Assembly (NCBI RefSeq): GCF_000337555.1
Contig: NZ_AOIO01000003.1
Location: 162,486-226,485 of the forward strand
Direction: 5' to 3'
Origin: Natrialba asiatica DSM 12278
GTDB lineage: Archaea; Halobacteriota; Halobacteria; Halobacteriales; Natrialbaceae
Length of the DNA stretch: 64,000 bases
Shown: positions 18,221-26,818 of the stretch, one piece after another
Numbering within the stretch: position 1 is the stretch's first letter
Layout: each line of letters opens with the position of its first letter
Made by a program: the position numbers and the translations under genes
Notes under the pieces: generated by a model
Told to the model about the DNA's origin: nothing
Databases searched by the model: none
What the model saw: only the letters and a program-made list of their open reading frames with translations

Positions 18221-18973
18221 TCAGGGACGCAGCGATTCGAGCACCTCCGCACCGCGTTCGAGCGAGGCGGTGGGATCCGCGGGAGCGTCGTGTTCGTAGA
18301 TTATCCATTCGGCCCCAGCGTCGCGGGCGGCCGTCACGCACGCTTCGAGGTCGACCTCCCCCTCGCCGAGTTCGACCGGCCGTCCGTCGGCAACGTCCTT
18401 GATATGAACGAGCGGAACGCGCCCCTCGAGTTGCTCGAGCAACACGACCGGGTCGTGCCCCGCGGCGACCGCCCACCCCACGTCGAGTTCGATCGAGAGC
18501 GACTCGTCGGTGTCCTCGATCAAGCGTTCGAAGGCGCTTCGACCGTCGTCCGCGCGACCCTGCCCCTCGACCGTGACGAACTCGTGATCGTGATTGTGGT
18601 AGCCGAGTTCGAAGTCGCATTGTTCGAGCCGGTCGGCGAGCGTTTCGAGTCGGATCCCGGTCTCTCGAACCGCGTCCGCCGTCGAGAAGTTTTCCGCGTC
18701 CAGATACGGCACGGTGAGTCGCTCGCTCCCGAGCGCCGCGTAGTCCGAGACGACGGCGTCGAGGTCGCTCTCGAGCGACTCGATGCTGGCGTGAGCCCCG
18801 GCGGCGGTCAGTCCGACTTCCTCGAGGACCGCCGCCGTCGTTTCCGGTGAGGTTTCGTCCAAGCCGGCGAACTCGACGCCGTCGAAGCTCGTTTCACCGA
18901 CGCGGCGCAACATCGACGGAAGCGGTTCGTCGAGTTCACGGAGCGTGTACAGCTGAATTGCAGTTTTGACCAT
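18221..18973 (-). CDS. Sugar phosphate isomerase/epimerase (xylose isomerase-like TIM barrel)
   Basis: 250 residues of the AP endonuclease 2/xylose isomerase-like fold. It starts MVKTAIQLYTLRE, contains VGETSFDGVEFAGL, ELGYHNHDHEFV with metal-ligand-like His/Glu, SIELDVGWAVAAGHDP and VPLVHIKDVADG, as in IolE/YcjR-type sugar isomerases and dehydratases. The ATG at 18973 fits the family start. It lies beside TRAP transporter genes on the same strand and probably acts on an imported sugar or sugar acid; 3-keto-sugar chemistry is also possible in this family. Confidence 0.82.
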   Translation of the reverse strand: MVKTAIQLYTLRELDEPLPSMLRRVGETSFDGVEFAGLDETSPETTAAVLEEVGLTAAGAHASIESLESDLDAVVSDYAALGSERLTVPYLDAENFSTADAVRETGIRLETLADRLEQCDFELGYHNHDHEFVTVEGQGRADDGRSAFERLIEDTDESLSIELDVGWAVAAGHDPVVLLEQLEGRVPLVHIKDVADGRPVELGEGEVDLEACVTAARDAGAEWIIYEHDAPADPTASLERGAEVLESLRP

Positions 18974-19148
18974 GGATCGTCTAATACGACAACGGTGATG
19001 AAAGTCGTTTCGTTCGGAACGACCGGTTTCCGATCGGCAGCTCGGTCCGGGAGCGAGATCGGCGTCTCGCACGGGTGACGTCAACGGTTCGGTGCCGGAA
19101 AGTACACCCGAGAAGGGTGGGAAGACGCGCGAAAAATACCGGAGACCG

Positions 19149-20450
19149 CTACCCCATCACGGTATAGGGGACGTACGTGACGAGTTCAGGAACGAAGATC
19201 AGGATGACGAGCGCCAGCAGGATCGGGATGTAGAACGGGATCACGGAGCGGATGACCTGTTCGAGGGAAGCGTCGGTCACTTTCTCGAGGACGAACAGGA
19301 GTGCACCGAACGGCGGGGTGAGCGTGCCGACCATCAGCGCGAGGATCATGACGATGCCGAAGTGGACGGGATCGATTCCGACGAGGTCGACGATGGGGAT
19401 CAGAATCGGTGTCAGGATCGTAATCGACGCGGTGACGCTCATGAACGTGCCGATGATGAGAAACATGAGGACGAACAGGACGAGGATCAGCGTCGGATTC
19501 TCGGTCAGTGCGGTGATCTCTTCGGCCATCAGCGTCGGGAGGCCGAGTTGCAAGGCGACGAGTCCGTAGACGGTTGCGGAGGCGATGATGAACGTCAGCG
19601 AGAAGGTTTCGACGGTTGCGTCCGAGATTTCGTCGACGAGGTTGCCGACGTTCAGCTGTCCGGAGAGGAAGCCGTAGGCGATAACGTACACGACGGCGAC
19701 CGCGCCGGCCTCCGTCGCGGTAAACCAGCCGCCGAGGAGGCCGCCGATAATGATAACGGGGATGAAGAGCGCGATGACGGAAGATTTGAGCGTTCGAACG
19801 AGATAGCGGAGGCTGAACGGCTCACCGCTGTCGTAGCCGCGTTTGCGGACGATGAGGAAGACGAACGCGAGCAGCATGAGTCCGAGGAGGATGCCGGGGA
19901 GGATGCCGCCGAGGAATAACTGGCCGATCGATTCCTCCGCGAGGACGGCATAGAGGATGACCGGAACGCTCGGCGGGATGATCGGTCCGATAAGCGCCGA
20001 GGAGCCCGTGACGCCGAGCGAGATGTCCCGTTCGTAGCCGTAGTCGCGCATCGCGCTGTACTCGACGCGGCCGAGACCGGCTGCGTCCGCCAGTGCGAGC
20101 CCGGACATCCCCGAAAAGAGGATGCTCGCGACGACGTTTACGTACGCGATTCCGCCGCGGAACTGTCGAACCGCAGCGTTTGCGACGTCGAAGATATCTC
20201 TGGTCATGCCGGTTGCGTTCATCAGCCGCCCGAGCAACACGTAAAACGGGATCGCAAGCAGGACGAAACTGTTGACGCCGTTGAAGAGGCGGCTGTTGAT
20301 CAATCCCGGGTCGAATCCGGTTCCGACGCCGGGGACGAGCATGACGACGATGCTCGTCGAGAGCATCGCGATGGCAACCGGAACGCCGAGGCCGTACAGG
20401 AGAAACAGCGGTCCCAGAAACAAGATTGCGAGGAGCAGAAGTTCGTTCAT
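19149..20450 (-). CDS. dctM: TRAP transporter large permease (DctM)
   Basis: 433 residues, normal for DctM, with about 12 hydrophobic helices. Family features: MNELLLLAILFLGPLFLLYGLGVPVAIAML start, NSFVLLAIPFYVLLGRLM, SGMSGLALADAAGLG and IPPSVPVILYAVLAEESIGQLFLGG. It is the ion-coupled channel for solute uptake with DctQ and the periplasmic-type binding protein DctP. The start at 20450 overlaps dctQ by four bases (ATGA). TRAP transporters carry carboxylates, including uronates, matching the dehydratase and aldolase genes that follow. Confidence 0.94.
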   Translation of the reverse strand: MNELLLLAILFLGPLFLLYGLGVPVAIAMLSTSIVVMLVPGVGTGFDPGLINSRLFNGVNSFVLLAIPFYVLLGRLMNATGMTRDIFDVANAAVRQFRGGIAYVNVVASILFSGMSGLALADAAGLGRVEYSAMRDYGYERDISLGVTGSSALIGPIIPPSVPVILYAVLAEESIGQLFLGGILPGILLGLMLLAFVFLIVRKRGYDSGEPFSLRYLVRTLKSSVIALFIPVIIIGGLLGGWFTATEAGAVAVVYVIAYGFLSGQLNVGNLVDEISDATVETFSLTFIIASATVYGLVALQLGLPTLMAEEITALTENPTLILVLFVLMFLIIGTFMSVTASITILTPILIPIVDLVGIDPVHFGIVMILALMVGTLTPPFGALLFVLEKVTDASLEQVIRSVIPFYIPILLALVILIFVPELVTYVPYTVMG

Positions 20451-20995
20451 TCCGATCGGACCTCCCGAAGGCGCTTCCAGAGGGTCGTCCCGCGGACCTC
20501 GTCGCTGACGAGGTGCCACAGTTTGATCGACTCGTTGACGAGCATCAGTCCGAGGCCGCCGGCGATCAGCAGGAACATCATACCGAGCGTTGCCCACGAG
20601 AGGCCGACGATTTGGGTATCCAGGTTGCTGATCCCGCCGAGGACGAGGTGGTAGACGACGACCGCGAGCGTCGACACGACGACGAGGAGGACGAACACGT
20701 CGACGGCGTACTTGACCCGCGGATACCGCTTCCCGACGCGATCGAGCAGGAACTCCAGTTTGATGTTTTCGTTGTTGCGAGAGGCGATCGCCGCGCCGAA
20801 GTACGTCCCGACGATCAACGCGAACCGGCCGACCGGTTCCGTCCAGTACCAATCCAGTGGCAGGTCAAGGAGGCGAATCGCGACCTGCAACGTCGCCATG
20901 AGGATGGTCGTCGCGAAGATGAGTCCACCCGCGTAGAGAACGAGTGTATCGTACAGCGTATCCTGTTTCAACCCGAGTCGCTGATCGATCTCCAT
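20447..20995 (-). CDS. dctQ: TRAP transporter small permease (DctQ)
   Basis: 182 residues with four hydrophobic helices (LYAGGLIFATTILMATLQVAIRLL; VGRFALIVGTYFGAAIA; AVDVFVLLVVVSTLAVVVYHLVLGG; ATLGMMFLLIAGGLGLML), the standard DctQ layout. Contains the family Trp/Glu-type pattern in the second helix region. It is translationally coupled to dctM. A TATA-like TTCATAATC (minus strand, about 21022-21030) about 30 bases upstream suggests that dctQM has its own promoter, 140 bases after dctP. Confidence 0.9.
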   Translation of the reverse strand: MEIDQRLGLKQDTLYDTLVLYAGGLIFATTILMATLQVAIRLLDLPLDWYWTEPVGRFALIVGTYFGAAIASRNNENIKLEFLLDRVGKRYPRVKYAVDVFVLLVVVSTLAVVVYHLVLGGISNLDTQIVGLSWATLGMMFLLIAGGLGLMLVNESIKLWHLVSDEVRGTTLWKRLREVRSE

Positions 20996-21135
20996 ACACT
21001 ACGTGTTACCATACCATAGATTATGAAAGTACGGGGTCACGTCACGCACTGTATTGCCGGTCGAACCAGTGGCCGAGGCGCGGTTGCGGCGGTGGGAGGA
21101 GAGCCGCCACCGGATCTCTCACGGGAACCGAACCG

Positions 21136-22152
21136 TCAGATCTGCCGCCAATCATCCCACTCGCCGGCCCAATCGCCGAACATCTCCTCGACGACGGGCT
21201 CGGCGGCGTTCCGGAACGCATCCTGATCGACGTCCTCGACGATTTCCATGCCGGCGTCCTCGAGTTCCTGAAACAGGGTCTCCTCGTTTTCCCGCGCGTC
21301 GGCGGAAATCTGCTGTGTCGCCTCCACCGACGCCTCGTCGACGAGTTCTCGATGCGCGTCGTCGAGCCCCTGGTAGAACTCGTCGTTCATGTACAGGGCA
21401 CCGACCTGGACGTGGTGGCCGGTGAGGCTGAGGTAGTCCTGGACCTCCTGGAGGTTGAACGAGTGGATCTGCGGAACGTCGCCCTCGGAGGCCTCGACGA
21501 CGCCGGTCTGGAGGCCGCTGTACAGTTCGTCCAGCGAGACCGGCGTCGGGTTGGCACCGATTTCGCTCCAGATGTCGACCCACTCGTCGATTTCGGGGAG
21601 TCGCAACTCGATGCCGTCGACATCGCTCGGCTCGCGAACCGGCTCGTTCGACGTGAAGTGTCTGAGACCGCGGTAGATCCACTCGCCCATCATAAACTGG
21701 TTGCCGTCCGAGCGCATCTCCTCGTGAGCGGGTTGGAAGTCTTCGTGTTCGGTCACCCGCGTCAGATGCTCGTAATCCTCGAAGACGACGGGGATGTTAA
21801 CGAACGAGTAGTCCTCGGCGTACATCATGTACGGCCACCGCGAGTCGGCGTGGGCCTCGACCGTCCCCTCCCGACAGAGGTCGGAAATTTCCTCCTCGCC
21901 GCCGTAGGCTCCGCCCTCGGAGACGGTAACTTCGAGTTCGTCGTCGCTTTCCTCCTCGACGATCGACTTGAACTCCTCGGCCGCGTCGACGACGACGTGA
22001 CCGGGTTCGTAGGTGCTCGCGATCGTGATCTCGTTGCCCCCGCTGCCGCCGCCCAGACAGCCCGCGACCGCCGTCAGACCGACGCCGCTCGCGCTCACAG
22101 CAGCCTGTTTGAGGACGGTCCGCCTACTATGGTAATCACTCCCATGAGCCAT
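21136..22152 (-). CDS. dctP: TRAP transporter solute-binding protein (DctP family, Tat lipoprotein)
   Basis: 338 residues. The N terminus has a twin-arginine signal (SRRTVLKQAAVSASGVG) followed by a lipobox LTAVAGC and a Gly/Ser linker, so it should be membrane-anchored outside the cell. The body follows the DctP pattern: ITIASTYEPGHVVVDAAEEFKSIVEEES, GIELRLPEIDEWVDIWSEIGANPTPVSLDELYSGLQTGVVEASEGD, where a conserved Arg contacts the carboxylate of the ligand. ATG 22152 is chosen; upstream sequence is a stress-protein remnant on the other strand. A TATA-like AGTATTAAC lies about 25 bases upstream. Confidence 0.93.
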   Translation of the reverse strand: MAHGSDYHSRRTVLKQAAVSASGVGLTAVAGCLGGGSGGNEITIASTYEPGHVVVDAAEEFKSIVEEESDDELEVTVSEGGAYGGEEEISDLCREGTVEAHADSRWPYMMYAEDYSFVNIPVVFEDYEHLTRVTEHEDFQPAHEEMRSDGNQFMMGEWIYRGLRHFTSNEPVREPSDVDGIELRLPEIDEWVDIWSEIGANPTPVSLDELYSGLQTGVVEASEGDVPQIHSFNLQEVQDYLSLTGHHVQVGALYMNDEFYQGLDDAHRELVDEASVEATQQISADARENEETLFQELEDAGMEIVEDVDQDAFRNAAEPVVEEMFGDWAGEWDDWRQI

Positions 22153-22281
22153 ACGTAGGTGGTCACGATCGGTCGTGTTAATACTTTGGTTGCTTCTCAC
22201 GAGCGGCGACCAAGGGCGTCGAAAACCGTTTGTACCGGTCTCGTCGTACCAGTTCCTACGGATCACGCACTGGTCGTCGTC

Positions 22282-22440
22282 GCGGCCGAGTACGACTGCA
22301 AGCACGTCTTCATCGCGGGTGACAAGCGATCGCCGACCGGCAAGGCACTCTTCGGTGACGAGGCACAGTCCGTCCTCCTGCACTTCGACGGCCCGGTGAC
22401 GGCGCTCATCGGCTACTCCCCGCCGGCAGGTTTTTGCTGA
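22282..22440 (+). pseudogene. C-terminal remnant of a universal stress protein (UspA family)
   Basis: The frame encodes YDCKHVFIAGDKRSPTGKA followed by LFGDEAQSVLLHFDGPVTAL. This matches the C-terminal third of UspA-type proteins, including the nucleotide-binding GxxRSPxGKxxFG pattern, and aligns closely with the intact gene at 46639-47139 (FDCDSIFIAGRKRSPTGKA...). Nothing upstream resembles the first two thirds of the domain, so the gene is truncated; it ends in extra residues (GYSPPAGFC). It lies between divergent dctP and the D-2-hydroxyacid dehydrogenase gene. Confidence 0.75.
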
Positions 22441-22460
22441 CCGGGATCACAGCACACCGT

Positions 22461-23426
22461 ATGGCTGAGACAGCGACCGCCCTCGTGATGCACGAAGCCC
22501 CACACCAGGGATCCGTCGACGAACTCGCGGCCGCGGTCCGCGATCGAAATTCGGAGATTCCGCTCACGAAGGCCTACAGTTACGAGGACTCGAAACGAGC
22601 GCTGCAGGACGAAGGCACGGAAATCGTCATCACGCGGGCGCTTCCCGACGAACTCCTCGCGGAGGCACCCGCAGTGCGCTGGATCCAGGCGCTTAGCGCC
22701 GGCGTCGATCACTACGACATCGAACGGCTCCGCGACCGGGGCATTCGCCTGACGAACGCCTCCGGCGTCCACGCAAACCCCGCCGCGGAGCAAGTTCTCG
22801 GGTACATGCTGCAGTTCGAGCGAAATCTCCGGCGGGGCTTCCGTCAACAGACACGACGGGAGTGGCGCCACTTCGGCGGCGGCGAACTCGCCGATGGAAC
22901 GCTCGGCGTCATCGGCGTCGGCGAAATCGGCGGGCGCATCGCTGAACTCGGGTCGGCGTTCGAGATGACGACGCTCGGCCTCCGGCAGTCACCGGATCGC
23001 GGTCACGACGCTATCGACGAGATGTTCGGGCCGGACGAGTTGCACGCGCTCCTCGCACGCTCCGATTACGTGGCGCTGGCCTGCCCGCTCACCGACGGGA
23101 CCCACGGCTTACTGAGCGCTCGCGAGTTCGAGTCGATGCCCCAGCACGGCGTGGTGCTAAACGTGGCCCGAGGCGAGATCATCGACGAACCGGCGCTCAT
23201 CGCCGCGCTCCAGAAGGGGACGATCGGCGGTGCGGCACTCGACGTGCAGCGCCGGGAGCCGTTACCGGCAGACTCGCCGCTGTGGGATCTCTCGAACGTC
23301 ATCATCACGCCGCACATGGCGGGGTCGACGCCGAACTATCTCGACCGCTGTGCGGATATCTTTGTGTCGAACTACGACCGGTACGTGCGTGGCGAGACCG
23401 ACGAGTTCGAAAACCAAATCGTCTGA
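22461..23426 (+). CDS. D-2-hydroxyacid dehydrogenase
   Basis: 321 residues, NAD(P)-dependent, of the phosphoglycerate/glyoxylate reductase family. Signatures: GVIGVGEIGGRIAELG (dinucleotide loop), VALACPLTDGTHGLLSAREFE, VLNVARGEIIDEPALIAAL with the catalytic Arg, and IITPHMAGSTPNY with the catalytic His. The substrate-recognition part contains WIQALSAGVDHYD. ATG 22461 is chosen over an earlier in-frame ATG at 22434 inside the stress-protein remnant. It reduces a 2-keto acid or oxidises a D-2-hydroxyacid; sitting among uronate genes, a keto-deoxy acid or glyoxylate/hydroxypyruvate is a reasonable guess. Confidence 0.9.
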   Translation: MAETATALVMHEAPHQGSVDELAAAVRDRNSEIPLTKAYSYEDSKRALQDEGTEIVITRALPDELLAEAPAVRWIQALSAGVDHYDIERLRDRGIRLTNASGVHANPAAEQVLGYMLQFERNLRRGFRQQTRREWRHFGGGELADGTLGVIGVGEIGGRIAELGSAFEMTTLGLRQSPDRGHDAIDEMFGPDELHALLARSDYVALACPLTDGTHGLLSAREFESMPQHGVVLNVARGEIIDEPALIAALQKGTIGGAALDVQRREPLPADSPLWDLSNVIITPHMAGSTPNYLDRCADIFVSNYDRYVRGETDEFENQIV

Positions 23427-23466
23427 GGACCGGCGCTCATCGGTCGGTCGTCGATCCGCAAGTCGC

Positions 23467-24537
23467 TTAGTCGGATCGAAGACACCGGTTGAGGCCGTTG
23501 AGGTACCCGACCGCTTGGGCGCGGCCTCGGTGGCCCCAGTCGGTGTCGCCGACCACATCGGGAACGTGGTCCGGAACGACGACGCCGCTGAAGCCGACGT
23601 CGTGGAGCGTCTGCATGACCGCTCGTTCGTCGAAATTGCTGTTCTCGTCGTCCAGGAACGTCTCTTTGAACGACGGCCAGGTTCCGACGACATCGCGGAA
23701 GTGGACAAAGACGATGTCGTCACGCTCGCCGAAGGTTCGGACGACCTCGTCGACAGCGACATCGGGCATCTCCGAAAAACACCCCAAACACAGCTTCAGG
23801 CCGTGGTTGTCGCTCGGAACGGCGTCCATCGCGCGCTCGAACGCCGACACGTCGCGAAAGAGCCGCGGAATCCCGCCCAGCTGTTCGACCGTCGGCGGGT
23901 CGGCCGGGTGTAACGCCATCGTGACGCCGGCCTCCTCGGCTACCGGGAGGACTTCCGCGAGGAACCGTTCGTAATGCTCCCAGAGTTCGGCTTCGGTGAA
24001 CTCCCGCTCGAGGTTCTCGACGGGTTCGTACGGATCGTCGAGCGACTCGATATCGAACTCGCTCGAGGCCGCACCGCCGCGAACGGGCGTCGACTCGGAC
24101 GTGCGCATCGGAACGACGCCGCGAGGGTTCCACTGGTAGCCGAGGATCGGCACGTCGGCCTCGCCGAGATTCCGAACGAGTTCCGTAATCGTCTCGAGTT
24201 GGTCGTCCCTCCCCGCTTTGCCGAGCATAATCTTCCCGTAGACGTTGTAGTTCAGCGATTGGATGCCCATGAACCGAAGGCCGTGTTCGGCGGCTCGCTC
24301 GCGCGCCTCGACGAGTTCCGAGACAGACGGGACGACGCCCTCGTCGATCGTGATCGTCGTCTCGTCGTCCGAGCCCTCGTCGGTGAAGATGTCGCCGCGG
24401 GGCAGCCGGTGGTCGACGAAGACGTCGTCGACGCCGATCTGTTTGCAGTACGCGAGCCGGTCGTCCGCGAGCGTCCGCGTCCGCACGCCGACGCGCATCG
24501 GCAGGTCGGCCGTCGTCGCAGGAGTGGGTCGTGTCAT
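23467..24537 (-). CDS. uxuA: Mannonate dehydratase-like enzyme (UxuA family)
   Basis: 356 residues, xylose isomerase-like TIM barrel. UxuA-like landmarks: MRVGVRTRTL start, YQWNPRGVVPMRTS, MALHPADPP, KLCLGCFSEM, IVFVHFRDVVG and VVVPDHVPDVVGDT, where the Cys/His/Asp residues around CLGCFSEM and HFRDV bind the metal in the family. The true enzyme converts D-mannonate to 2-keto-3-deoxygluconate in glucuronate breakdown. Ends 41 bases from the convergent D-2-hydroxyacid dehydrogenase gene. Substrate could be another aldonate; the family call is firm. Confidence 0.85.
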   Translation of the reverse strand: MTRPTPATTADLPMRVGVRTRTLADDRLAYCKQIGVDDVFVDHRLPRGDIFTDEGSDDETTITIDEGVVPSVSELVEARERAAEHGLRFMGIQSLNYNVYGKIMLGKAGRDDQLETITELVRNLGEADVPILGYQWNPRGVVPMRTSESTPVRGGAASSEFDIESLDDPYEPVENLEREFTEAELWEHYERFLAEVLPVAEEAGVTMALHPADPPTVEQLGGIPRLFRDVSAFERAMDAVPSDNHGLKLCLGCFSEMPDVAVDEVVRTFGERDDIVFVHFRDVVGTWPSFKETFLDDENSNFDERAVMQTLHDVGFSGVVVPDHVPDVVGDTDWGHRGRAQAVGYLNGLNRCLRSD

Positions 24538-24670
24538 CTACGGTGAACTCGTCCTCGTATCGGACCAAATAGCTTCCGACGAGTCGCAATCGACCTCGAC
24601 AGCGGTACTCGCGTCGATGGCACGGCTCCAGGTGCCCGGCGCTGACGATTACGTCCGGTCGCCGCCCGCA

Positions 24671-25753
24671 CTAGCCACCGTCCTCGACGGGTTGCCACGG
24701 CGGCTCGTCGACGCCGTGCGTTTCGGCGAGTTCGGAGAGCGTCGCTCGGACGCCGGTGCCGATCGGAACGCCGTCCCGTTCACGCCGTTCTTTCGTCCGT
24801 GCCTCCGGTTCGCCGGGAAGCAACACCTCGTCGAACTCGGTGCGGGGCGGCGTCGATTTGAGTTCCGTCGCCATGACGGACAAGCGCTCTTTGAACGCCT
24901 CGGGGTCGGTAAACGCGGAGACGTCGATCACCCCGATCATGTGTCCCAGGCCGGCCGGCGTCGTCATATCGTCGTACATCGTCGGCACGTCGTCGCCGAA
25001 CGCCGTATCCAGGAGGAGGCCGCAGAACGCGTCGACCACCAGGCCGAGGCCGTAGCCCTTCGGCCCGGCCATCGGTCGGAGTGCGTGGAACTCCTCGGGG
25101 TCGGTAACGGGGTCGCCCGATCCGTCGACCGCCCACTCCGGCGGGATCTCCTCGTCTTCTTCCGCCGCGAGGATGACGTTTCCCTTCGCGGTCACGCTCG
25201 TGGCCATATCGAGCGTGACCGGGTAGCCGAGGTTCGAAGGCAGTCCGACGGAGATCGGATTCGTCCCGAAGTACGGATCAGCGCCGCCGAACGGTGCGAC
25301 GTTCGGGCCTGCGTGGGTCATCCCGATCCCGATGTAATCGTGGTCGGCGGCGACGTTCGTGTAGTACGAGGCGGTGCCGAAGTGGTTGCTATTGCGGACG
25401 CCGACGAAAGCACAGCCCGTTCCTGTCGCACGTTCCATCGCCGCTTCCATCGCTCGAGCGGTACCGACCTGTCCGGGACCCCCATCGGCGTTCAGAATTG
25501 CCGTTCCCGCCGCCGTCTCCTCGATCGTCATGTCGGGCTCCGTCTCGATCCCCCCTGATTCGATGCGTTCGACGTAGGGGTCCAGCCGAACGACGCCGTG
25601 CGTGTCGATGCCGCGAAGATTCGCGTCGACGAGCGTCTCGGCGACCGTGGCAGCGTGAGACGCGGAGAGACCGGCCGCTGCCAGCGTCCGCGCGGCGAAC
25701 GTTTCGAGGGCGTCCGGATCGGCCCGGACGGCGACGGACGAGTTCACCGTCAT
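24671..25753 (-). CDS. Malate/L-lactate/ureidoglycolate dehydrogenase family oxidoreductase (Ldh/YiaK family)
   Basis: 360 residues of the NAD(P)-dependent family that is unrelated to Rossmann lactate dehydrogenases. Landmarks: DANLRGIDTHGVVRL with catalytic His at residue 52, FVGVRNSNHFGTASYYT, PFGGADPYFGTNPISVGLPS, VTLDMATS and GPKGYGLGLVVDAFCGLL. Family members reduce 2-keto acids such as malate, lactate, diketogulonate or keto-uronates. One base separates it from the upstream DapA-family gene, so they are co-transcribed. In this uronate setting it may reduce a keto-sugar acid; this is inference. Confidence 0.9.
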   Translation of the reverse strand: MTVNSSVAVRADPDALETFAARTLAAAGLSASHAATVAETLVDANLRGIDTHGVVRLDPYVERIESGGIETEPDMTIEETAAGTAILNADGGPGQVGTARAMEAAMERATGTGCAFVGVRNSNHFGTASYYTNVAADHDYIGIGMTHAGPNVAPFGGADPYFGTNPISVGLPSNLGYPVTLDMATSVTAKGNVILAAEEDEEIPPEWAVDGSGDPVTDPEEFHALRPMAGPKGYGLGLVVDAFCGLLLDTAFGDDVPTMYDDMTTPAGLGHMIGVIDVSAFTDPEAFKERLSVMATELKSTPPRTEFDEVLLPGEPEARTKERRERDGVPIGTGVRATLSELAETHGVDEPPWQPVEDGG

Positions 25754-25754
25754 C

Positions 25755-26681
25755 TTACGCGTACCCGCTGTCGACGATTCGCGCGTAGTACGTTTCGGCC
25801 CGCTCCTTGTCCGAGTCGGAGAGATCGACGAGCGGTTCCCGAACCGGTCCGCCGACGAGGCCGGCGAGATCCATGCCGTACTTGACCGCGGGCACGTTGT
25901 TGGCGGCCGCGAACGGATTATTCGGGCCGGATTCCGCCCGCAGGTTCTCGTAGGGCCGGATGCGGTTTCGGATGCGTCGCGCCCGCTCGAAGTCCTCAGC
26001 CTCGATCGCCTCGTGCAGCGCCATCGAAGCGGCCGGCGCGAAGTTTCCGATGCCGGTCGTGAATCCCTCGGCCCCCTCGAGTGCGAACGACGGAGCGAAT
26101 CGCTCCGCGATGCCGTTGATGCAGACGAACTCGTCGTCGACGCGATCGACGAGGTGGGAAAACGCCTGGATGTCGTTAACGGCGTACTTGACGCCGACGA
26201 TGTTCTCGACCGTCGAGAGGGATGCGATTGCGTCGTCGCTGAGTTCGGGGCCGCGTTTGTACATGACCACCCCGAGGTCGGTTCGCGCCGCGATATCGCG
26301 GTAGTACCGCCTGACCCCTTCCTCGTGGAGGTACGTGTGATCCGGGTGCATGATCATGATCCCGTCGACGCCGATCTCGTCGTAGGTGCGTGCCAGATCG
26401 ACGACGTTTTTCGTGCTGCCGGCTGCACCGGCGACCACGGTGCTATCGCCGGCGACGGCGTCGACCGTCGATTCGACGACGCCGATGCGTTCGTCGCGGG
26501 TTAGCGAGTAGTACTCGCCGGTGTTGCCACACGGGATAAACAGCGAGCCGTTCGCGGCTTCGATCGCCTCGAGATTGGTTTCGTACGCCTCGTACTGCAC
26601 GTCTCGTCTATCGTCGCTGAACGGAACGGCTGTGGTAAATGCGACGCTCCGAAGCCCCGCTTTCAGGTCTTTGTAACTCAT
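25755..26681 (-). CDS. DapA-family aldolase/dehydratase (keto-deoxy sugar acid lyase candidate)
   Basis: 308 residues; class I aldolase (NAL/DapA) TIM barrel. It has the 2-keto-acid binding motif GNTGEYYSL near residue 46 and the Schiff-base lysine in IVGVKYAVND. The usual YNxP segment reads MYKRGPELS, so Asn is replaced by Lys; this departs from true DapA, NanA and KDG aldolase. Likely cleaves or dehydrates a 2-keto-3-deoxy sugar acid. An alternative ATG at 26687 is possible: a minus-strand CATATTAC (26707-26714) would place transcription start almost on it. First gene of a unit with the Ldh-family gene. Confidence 0.85.
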   Translation of the reverse strand: MSYKDLKAGLRSVAFTTAVPFSDDRRDVQYEAYETNLEAIEAANGSLFIPCGNTGEYYSLTRDERIGVVESTVDAVAGDSTVVAGAAGSTKNVVDLARTYDEIGVDGIMIMHPDHTYLHEEGVRRYYRDIAARTDLGVVMYKRGPELSDDAIASLSTVENIVGVKYAVNDIQAFSHLVDRVDDEFVCINGIAERFAPSFALEGAEGFTTGIGNFAPAASMALHEAIEAEDFERARRIRNRIRPYENLRAESGPNNPFAAANNVPAVKYGMDLAGLVGGPVREPLVDLSDSDKERAETYYARIVDSGYA

Positions 26682-26791
26682 CCACATACGACGTGTCACA
26701 ACCAGCGTAATATGGCTTGTGGCTCAGGCAACCACGGGTCCGTCGCAGAGGATCTGTCGCATCGATTCACCGGAGTTGCCATCGAACAGGA

Positions 26792-26808
26792 AATCGATAC
26801 TGTCGAAC
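26792..26808. promoter_or_regulatory. Partial copy of the IclR palindrome upstream of the DapA-family gene
   Basis: AATCGATACTGTCGAAC: the right arm TGTCGAAC is identical to the right arm of the perfect palindrome at 27632-27648; the left arm matches 5 of 8 bases. It sits in the gap between the stop of the IclR gene and the promoter of the DapA-family operon, so it may be a second operator. Confidence 0.4.
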
Positions 26809-26818
26809 GCGATCGTAG

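Noticed and set aside
19092..19919. 275-residue plus-strand frame of mostly Asp, Glu, Arg and His
   Set aside because: It is the antisense shadow of dctM; the composition mirrors hydrophobic codons on the other strand.
19149..20852. Longer 567-residue version of dctM
   Set aside because: The extra N-terminal residues lie antisense-free but out of frame across dctQ and are Arg/Pro-rich; the family start is at 20450.
22164..22177. CACGATCGGTCGTG symmetric element near the dctP start
   Set aside because: Only five-base arms; GC-rich short symmetry like this is common by chance here.
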